Source: a virus
IMG/VR virus record: IMGVR_UViG_3300032236_000302
Location: 1-35,056 of that record
Strand: one strand, 5' to 3'
DNA length: 35,056 bases
In this document: positions 31,542 to 35,056 of the stretch, one piece after another
How the letters are laid out: each line of letters begins with the position of its first letter
How positions within the stretch are numbered: the first letter of the stretch is position 1
The notes under the pieces: model-generated
What the model saw: only the letters and a program-made list of their open reading frames with translations
Databases searched by the model: none
What the model was told of the DNA's origin: nothing
Program-made: the position numbers and the translations under genes

Positions 31542-31547
31542 ATTATA
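31542..31547 (-). promoter_or_regulatory. -10 box of the leftward early promoter
   Basis: Perfect TATAAT on the minus strand, 7 bases before the Cro-like ATG. The -35 position holds only a poor match (TGTTGT with 16 bases spacing), so the promoter may be weak or activated. The palindrome at 31571-31585 lies just upstream of that -35 position. Confidence 0.65.
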
Positions 31548-31570
31548 GTTAAGTTGCCTAAACACAACAT

Positions 31571-31585
31571 TAGGGTTTGTCCCTA
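31571..31585. promoter_or_regulatory. Candidate operator between the divergent promoters
   Basis: TAGGG-TTTGT-CCCTA is a perfect 5-bp inverted repeat around a 5-base centre. It lies 11 bases upstream of the rightward -35 box and just upstream of the leftward -35 position, so one bound dimer could act on both. A weaker inverted repeat, TTAAG...CCTAA at 31549-31561, overlaps the spacer of the leftward promoter. The Cro-like protein is the obvious candidate ligand. Confidence 0.6.
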
Positions 31586-31596
31586 CAAAATAATCC

Positions 31597-31624
31597 TTGA
31601 CAGGAAGTTAAGCGGGGTTATACT
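31597..31624 (+). promoter_or_regulatory. Strong rightward early promoter
   Basis: TTGACA (31597-31602), a 16-base spacer and TATACT (31619-31624), 5 of 6 consensus. Transcription would start near 31631, about 35 bases before the first ATG. AAGGAG at 31656-31661 serves that gene. The promoter drives the small-gene operon that runs over the window ends to 1688. Confidence 0.85.
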
Positions 31625-31665
31625 TCTATCCATGCCGCAAACAAAGCGGTCTTTTAAGGAGCTTA

Positions 31666-31872
31666 ATGATGAATGATCTAAACCCAACCACCCGTCAATA
31701 TCCTCGCACACTTGAGGATGCGTTCCCCAACACGGTAAAGCACGAACAATACCTTGCTTACCAGCAATCAATCTACAAAGACGAAAAAGCATCACAAGCT
31801 GAGTTTTGGGTGTACATCACCCTTGCGTTTGCTGCTGGCTTCTTGGTTCACTTGCTGTGGGGTGCAAAATGA
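31666..31872 (+). CDS. Small membrane-anchored early protein
   Basis: A 68-residue protein: polar N-terminus (NDLNPTTRQYPRTLEDAFPN), then a helix and one C-terminal membrane span (FWVYITLAFAAGFLVHLLWG) with a single basic residue after it. Two ATGs in a row open the frame; the second (31669) has the better distance to AAGGAG. First gene of the rightward operon. Tail-anchored topology; function unknown. Confidence 0.72.
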   Translation: MMNDLNPTTRQYPRTLEDAFPNTVKHEQYLAYQQSIYKDEKASQAEFWVYITLAFAAGFLVHLLWGAK

Positions 31873-32105
31873 TTACTTTTGAAACTTGCGACTTTCCAAT
31901 GTCCATTGACGAAATCCTCGGCGAACGCCGTTTGGTCATTGAATATGAATTTGAAGATGAAGGCTTGGGCTATCAGGTCTGGGCTGTGTCTGACGATGGT
32001 GACAAAGAAACAATCAAGCATCTGTTGTCTACCAATGAAAAAATGGCAATCCTCAAACTGATTGCACAAAACGAACATGAAGCATACGAACAAGGAGTTA
32101 TGTGA
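31869..32105 (+). CDS. Small acidic early protein
   Basis: A 78-residue protein: MITFETCDFPMSIDEILGER, RLVIEYEFEDEGLGYQVWAV, then IKHLLSTNEKMAILKLIAQN. A mixed alpha/beta fold is likely. ATG 31869 overlaps the previous stop as ATGA; the longer frame from 31806 lies inside the upstream gene. Not recognised. Confidence 0.68.
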   Translation: MITFETCDFPMSIDEILGERRLVIEYEFEDEGLGYQVWAVSDDGDKETIKHLLSTNEKMAILKLIAQNEHEAYEQGVM

Positions 32106-32281
32106 TGAAAGATTGTTATGCAATTATGAAAGAATCAATTTATACGCCAATTTTTGGTTTTGCAAGACAAAAGATTGATTGTGTTTGTATTGACAAAAAA
32201 ACAGCATTAAAAATTAAAAAACAAAAAAATGAAAAAGCAACAAAATATTTTTATTTTGTAAAGAAAGTAAAACTCTTATGA
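32105..32281 (+). CDS. 58-residue Lys-rich early protein
   Basis: Reads MKDCYAIMKESIYTPIFGFA, RQKIDCVCIDKKTALKIKKQ, then KNEKATKYFYFVKKVKLL. Very AT-rich, basic, with two Cys near the middle (CVC). It starts one base into the previous stop (TGATG) and overlaps the ERF gene by ATGA, so it belongs to the chain. Function unknown. Confidence 0.68.
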   Translation: MKDCYAIMKESIYTPIFGFARQKIDCVCIDKKTALKIKKQKNEKATKYFYFVKKVKLL

Positions 32282-32880
32282 AAAACATCGCAACAGCACT
32301 CGTCAAAGCACAAAAGGCTTTTGGCCCTGCTTTAAAGACCTCTACAAACCCGCATTTCCGTTCACGCTACGCAGACCTTTCCGCTTGCGTTGAAGCGGTT
32401 ATAGACGCTTTAAACAACAACGGCATCTACCTGCTTCAGAAGAACTACGACTGCGCCGATGGCATCATGGTTGAGACTGTGTTTGTCCATGAGTCAGGCG
32501 AGATGCTTGAATGTGGCATTGTTCACTTTCCAGCCACCAAGAAAGACCCACAGGGCTACGCATCAGCGCTTACCTATGGTCGCCGTTATTCATTGATGGC
32601 AGCTTGCGGTATCGCCCCAGAAGATGATGATGGCAATGCCGCCAGTAAACCAGTACCCAAACACACACCGACCAAACCCGTTGAACAAATGGTCAAAGAA
32701 GATCGCAAAGAAAACTTGTTAACCTCCGCCAAATTTATTGTTGCCAGCATGGATGCAGGCGAAATGGATGAAGCATTAAAAGAATGGGAATCAATCACCG
32801 ACCCAGAGGAGAAAACTTATCTCTGGTCTTTGTTAGACAGCAAGTATCGTTCAGCAATCAAGAAAGCAAAAAATGTTTAA
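32278..32880 (+). CDS. erf: ERF-family single-strand annealing protein
   Basis: A 200-residue recombinase of the ERF family. The N-terminal annealing domain has IATALVKAQKAFGPALKTS, NPHFRSRYADLSACVEAVID and the hallmark PQGYASALTYGRRYSLMAAC with GIAPEDDDGNA. The C-terminus is a Pro/Lys linker plus a small charged helical domain. It promotes recombination and circularisation of phage DNA; a nearby small protein with SSB-like tail is a likely partner. Coupled upstream by ATGA. Confidence 0.93.
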   Translation: MKNIATALVKAQKAFGPALKTSTNPHFRSRYADLSACVEAVIDALNNNGIYLLQKNYDCADGIMVETVFVHESGEMLECGIVHFPATKKDPQGYASALTYGRRYSLMAACGIAPEDDDGNAASKPVPKHTPTKPVEQMVKEDRKENLLTSAKFIVASMDAGEMDEALKEWESITDPEEKTYLWSLLDSKYRSAIKKAKNV

Positions 32881-33052
32881 GTTCTTAAAAGAAAAAGAAC
32901 CAGAATATGAATTTGTTTGTAAAAAACATAAAAGTTCAGCAACAACATTTTGGTGGCAAAAACAAGATGTAAGAATTTGCAGCGATTGTGTGTTTGAATT
33001 GCTTATCAAATCTGGAATTAAACCAATGGAAAAGAAAGTGAAAAATGGCTAA
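32873..33052 (+). CDS. 59-residue Cys/His zinc-finger-like protein
   Basis: Reads MFKFLKEKEPEYEFVCKKHK, SSATTFWWQKQDVRICSDCV, then FELLIKSGIKPMEKKVKNG. Cys16, His19, Cys36 and Cys39 could bind one zinc ion (C-x2-H...C-x2-C). It overlaps both ERF and the next gene by 8 bases. AT-rich. Function unknown; position suggests a recombination or replication accessory. Confidence 0.7.
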   Translation: MFKFLKEKEPEYEFVCKKHKSSATTFWWQKQDVRICSDCVFELLIKSGIKPMEKKVKNG

Positions 33053-33293
33053 AACAATGTATGAAGTAGTGGCAATCGTTGGAAAATACACCAACAAAGA
33101 AGGTCAAGAAAAGAACCGTTATCAACGTCTGGGTTCAGTTGTTGAAACTAAATCAGGCCCAATGTTGAAAATCGATTTGATTCCAATTACTGAAGATGGT
33201 TGGACAGGATGGTGCTATCTTAACGAACCAAAACCAAAAGAAGGCTACAAAGGCTTGCCAAAAGACGAGGATGACGAAATCGTACCATTCTGA
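33045..33293 (+). CDS. Small protein with SSB-like acidic C-terminal tail
   Basis: An 82-residue protein: YEVVAIVGKYTNKEGQEKNR, YQRLGSVVETKSGPMLKIDL, then WTGWCYLNEPKPKEGYKGL and the acidic end DEDDEIVPF. A short beta-barrel-like pattern followed by an acidic tail ending in Pro-Phe resembles single-stranded-DNA-binding proteins, whose last residues (D-D-D-I-P-F type) recruit partners. At 82 residues it is shorter than a normal SSB. It lies two genes after ERF. The SSB-like role is inferred. Confidence 0.7.
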   Translation: MAKTMYEVVAIVGKYTNKEGQEKNRYQRLGSVVETKSGPMLKIDLIPITEDGWTGWCYLNEPKPKEGYKGLPKDEDDEIVPF

Positions 33294-33328
33294 AATTGAA
33301 CCCCTGTTGACGAATTAAGAGGCACATT

Positions 33329-33586
33329 ATGAACATCGAGAACTGGTTTGCAGAAAACAATCACATCTGGAAAGCGTTTGAAGAACAGGCGCTGTTGATT
33401 CATCGCAGGGGACACCGACACTATTCAGCCAGGACAATCATTGAGTTTTTACGTCACCATTCAACTTTACAAGAAACGAATAGTGAATGGAAGATCAATG
33501 ACCACGTTACACCACATCTAGCGAGACGGTTTATGAAAAAGCATCCACACTTGAATGGATTTTTTGAAACAAGGAGTATGAAATGA
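33329..33586 (+). CDS. Conserved small phage protein of unknown function
   Basis: An 85-residue protein: IENWFAENNHIWKAFEEQAL, LIHRRGHRHYSARTIIEFLR, then WKINDHVTPHLARRFMKKHP and FFETRSMK. The H/NP.IW..FE..A......G..HYSA..I.E..R pattern with F..KYP...FF.TR is widespread in phages and prophages. The function is not known to me. GAGG lies 6 bases before the ATG. Overlaps the next gene by ATGA. Confidence 0.8.
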   Translation: MNIENWFAENNHIWKAFEEQALLIHRRGHRHYSARTIIEFLRHHSTLQETNSEWKINDHVTPHLARRFMKKHPHLNGFFETRSMK

Positions 33587-33792
33587 AACGCTACTTTTCA
33601 ATCATTGGGTATTGCATGACACCATTTGTGGTTAGCTATGCGTTTTGGTATTGCGTAGGTGCTGGCATTTCAGCGTCTTGGGATACGGCTAATTGGACAA
33701 ACGATCTAAAAACCATGCTGGCTATTTGGGCGGCGTTGTTTGGCTTTGCGTTGTATTACCGCATTGAAAGGGAAAATCATGGATTGGATTGA
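33583..33792 (+). CDS. Two-span membrane protein
   Basis: A 69-residue protein: RYFSIIGYCMTPFVVSYAFW, YCVGAGISASW, then DLKTMLAIWAALFGFALYYR. Two membrane segments separated by a short polar loop with SWDTANW. It shares ATGA with the previous gene and overlaps the next by 14 bases. Function unknown; together with the following peptide it forms a membrane pair in the operon. Confidence 0.68.
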   Translation: MKRYFSIIGYCMTPFVVSYAFWYCVGAGISASWDTANWTNDLKTMLAIWAALFGFALYYRIERENHGLD

Positions 33793-33895
33793 TATTGGCG
33801 TAGCAATCGTAGTCACAATATTTATTGTTGGCGGGGCTTTGGCTTTATACGCTGACGCTGTAAAACATCCTTGGTCGGAGGATGAAGATGAATAA
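33779..33895 (+). CDS. 38-residue single-span membrane peptide
   Basis: Reads MDWIDIGVAIVVTIFIVGGA, LALYADAVKHPWSEDEDE. One membrane helix and a strongly acidic tail. It overlaps the previous gene by 14 bases and the HNH gene by 14 (or 8) bases. Size and plan match the peptide at 1572-1688. Function unknown. Confidence 0.62.
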   Translation: MDWIDIGVAIVVTIFIVGGALALYADAVKHPWSEDEDE

Positions 33896-34373
33896 AGAAT
33901 ATTTAAATGAATTATTGGATTATGACCAAGAAACAGGAATGTTTACTTGGAAAATTCGCAGGGCTGGAAAAGCATTGGCCGGATCAAAAGCAGGTTGTAA
34001 AGACAAAGACGGTTATATAGTTATAAACATTAACAATAAACCATTTTTTGCACACAGAATTGCTTTGATGATGATTTATGGAAATTTAGAAAATAAAAAA
34101 GTAGATCATATTAACGGCATACGAGATGACAACAGAATTCAAAATTTGCGTCTTGCAACAAATGAATTAAATATGCAAAATCAAAAAAAAGCTCATGCAA
34201 ATTCAAAATCTGGATTACTTGGCGTTAGTTGGAGCAAATCTAATAAAAAATGGATTACGCAAATTAGATTTAAAGGAAAAATAAAATATTTAGGTGGATT
34301 TGATTGCAAATATGAAGCGTATGAAACATATCTAAATGCAAAACGTATTTTTCATGAAGGAAACACATTATGA
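33882..34373 (+). CDS. HNH endonuclease with AP2-like C-terminal domain (copy 2)
   Basis: A 163-residue homing-type endonuclease. HRIALMMIYGNLENKKVDHING and DDNRIQNLRLATNELNMQNQ form the HNH part; SGLLGVSWSKSNKKWITQIR, KIKYLGGFD form the AP2-like end. It is related along its length to the 150-617 product. Two starts are possible (33882 or 33888); GGAG sits just ahead of the first and 7 bases ahead of the second, so 33888 is slightly better. Very AT-rich compared with the flanking genes. Confidence 0.87.
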   Translation: MKMNKEYLNELLDYDQETGMFTWKIRRAGKALAGSKAGCKDKDGYIVININNKPFFAHRIALMMIYGNLENKKVDHINGIRDDNRIQNLRLATNELNMQNQKKAHANSKSGLLGVSWSKSNKKWITQIRFKGKIKYLGGFDCKYEAYETYLNAKRIFHEGNTL

Positions 34374-35056
34374 GCATTGAAGCAATGAAACAGGCGCTTG
34401 AGGCGTTGCAGGTTGCAACCACACCGTTAGCAAAAGATAGACAAGAAGTTTTGAGAGCCATCAAAGCCCTAGAAGAAGCACTAGCCAAGCAAGAGCAGCA
34501 AGAGCCTGTGGGCGAAGCATATTTGTGCGACAGATGTTATACGCCGTTTGATGGTGCTTATATGTGTCCAAGTTGTGGGCATAACCAAGCTACTAAAGAG
34601 GCTGTCTACACCCACCCACAACCCAAGGCAGAGCAGGGTGAGCCTGTGGCGCAACATCGTGATTTGCATGGTCACATGATGGTAGTTGCGCATCGAGCCT
34701 CCGACAAAGTGACAAACAATGGGCAAAAATTTGTAAGCCAAAAAGAAGTTGTCCGCGCTATATGCAAAGCAATTCAAGACGACAAAAACCTTATTTCAAA
34801 ACTTACACCTCCAGCCAAGCAAGATCAAGATAAGCCTGTGGCGGTGGTTACTGGCGTGTACGGTGGACGGTTCATTGTTGAGCCAACAAACTCAGCAATG
34901 GTGCTGCCCGTCAACATGGCGCTCTACACCCACCCACAACCCCGCAAGCCGCTGACGGATGAGCAAAAGAAAAGTATTGCTAGAAGGGCGTTTAAAGATA
35001 TTTGTAAAGATTATCCTGTGCAAGACAGGATTATTCTTGTAATCAACGACATTGAA
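34370..35056 (+). CDS. Junction-spanning modular protein, 5' part
   Basis: First 229 codons of a 238-residue protein that ends at 153 after circle closure. Order: helical start (IEAMKQALEALQVATTPLAK, then EVLRAIKALEEALAKQ), EPVGEAY, a zinc ribbon (CDRC...CPSC), YTHPQPKAEQGEPVA, a unique middle, KPVAVVTG, and YTHPQPRKPLTDEQ. The repeated EPVA / YTHPQP units look like duplicated modules; the same style is common in phage and prophage proteins of unknown function. It shares ATGA with the HNH gene before it. Confidence 0.85.
   Translation, partial: MSIEAMKQALEALQVATTPLAKDRQEVLRAIKALEEALAKQEQQEPVGEAYLCDRCYTPFDGAYMCPSCGHNQATKEAVYTHPQPKAEQGEPVAQHRDLHGHMMVVAHRASDKVTNNGQKFVSQKEVVRAICKAIQDDKNLISKLTPPAKQDQDKPVAVVTGVYGGRFIVEPTNSAMVLPVNMALYTHPQPRKPLTDEQKKSIARRAFKDICKDYPVQDRIILVINDIE
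34934..35056. repeat. Terminal direct repeat, right copy
   Basis: Identical to bases 1-123. The reading frame entering here continues in frame at base 124, which confirms that the ends join. Confidence 0.97.

Noticed and set aside
31583-31795. Leftward frame opposite the first rightward early gene
   Set aside because: It lies antisense to the promoter and the first coupled gene, and has no ribosome-binding site or recognisable features.
1-35056. Anti-defence or toxin-antitoxin system hidden in the small early genes
   Set aside because: Many small orphans exist, but none shows a recognisable toxin, antitoxin, Ocr-like or anti-CRISPR signature by eye; calling one would be guesswork.

Overview
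The window is a complete, circularly closed genome of a small tailed phage with P22-like podovirus architecture. Bases 1-123 and 34934-35056 are identical, and one gene runs across the junction in frame, so the unit genome is 34,933 bp. The 123-bp overlap looks more like a de Bruijn k-mer overlap (k=123) than a biological terminal repeat. The host cannot be read directly. The GH19 lysin, the Rz/Rz1 pair and the O/P-like replication pair say Gram-negative; the gene style (EPVA...YTHPQPR proteins, DUF7446-like and VRR-NUC-like genes) suggests a freshwater betaproteobacterium (inference, low confidence).

Layout. A divergent control region sits at about 31535-31665. A perfect sigma-70 promoter (TTGACA-16-TATACT) fires rightward. 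A TATAAT element fires leftward, directly in front of a small P22-Cro-like gene that has no leader. A TAGGG-N5-CCCTA palindrome lies between them. The rightward early operon (31666 -> junction -> 1688) is a chain of small overlapping genes: an ERF single-strand annealing protein, a small protein with an SSB-like acidic tail, several one- or two-span membrane peptides, two related HNH/AP2-type endonucleases, and four proteins built from a shared PQPR...LT(D/P/E)E cassette. The leftward early operon (31534 -> 27115) holds the Cro-like regulator, O-like and P-like replication proteins, a VRR-NUC-like nuclease, an HNH protein with a helix-turn-helix tail, a Ref-like RecA-dependent nuclease and several conserved phage orphans, nearly all coupled by ATGA overlaps.

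A 358-bp non-coding stretch (26757-27114) follows. It contains a strong leftward promoter (TTGACA-16-GATAAT) in front of the late operon, which runs without a break to 1677. In transcription order it encodes two tandem paralogous beta-rich proteins, small and large terminase, portal, scaffold, P22-type coat, gp4-like and gp10-like head-completion/tail proteins, a 1542-residue repeat-rich fibre, three ejection-type proteins (one with a lysozyme-like SLT domain), a run of short fibre/adaptor proteins, and a lysis cassette (membrane/coiled-coil proteins, Cys-rich lipoprotein, holin-like protein, Rz with embedded Rz1, GH19 endolysin). It meets the rightward operon tail to tail at 1677-1688.

The phage brings its own initiator and helicase loader, recombinase, packaging and virion, but no polymerase, helicase or primase, so it depends on the host replisome. 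No integrase, excisionase or CI-type repressor with a peptidase domain is visible. It is therefore either strictly lytic with a Cro-like early switch or controlled by an unrecognised repressor. The most unusual points are the C-terminal cassette whose DNA doubles as the next gene's ribosome-binding site, two genes that seem to need ATT/ATC initiation, a Cro without CI on an apparently leaderless transcript, and the structured-looking non-coding block ahead of the late promoter.
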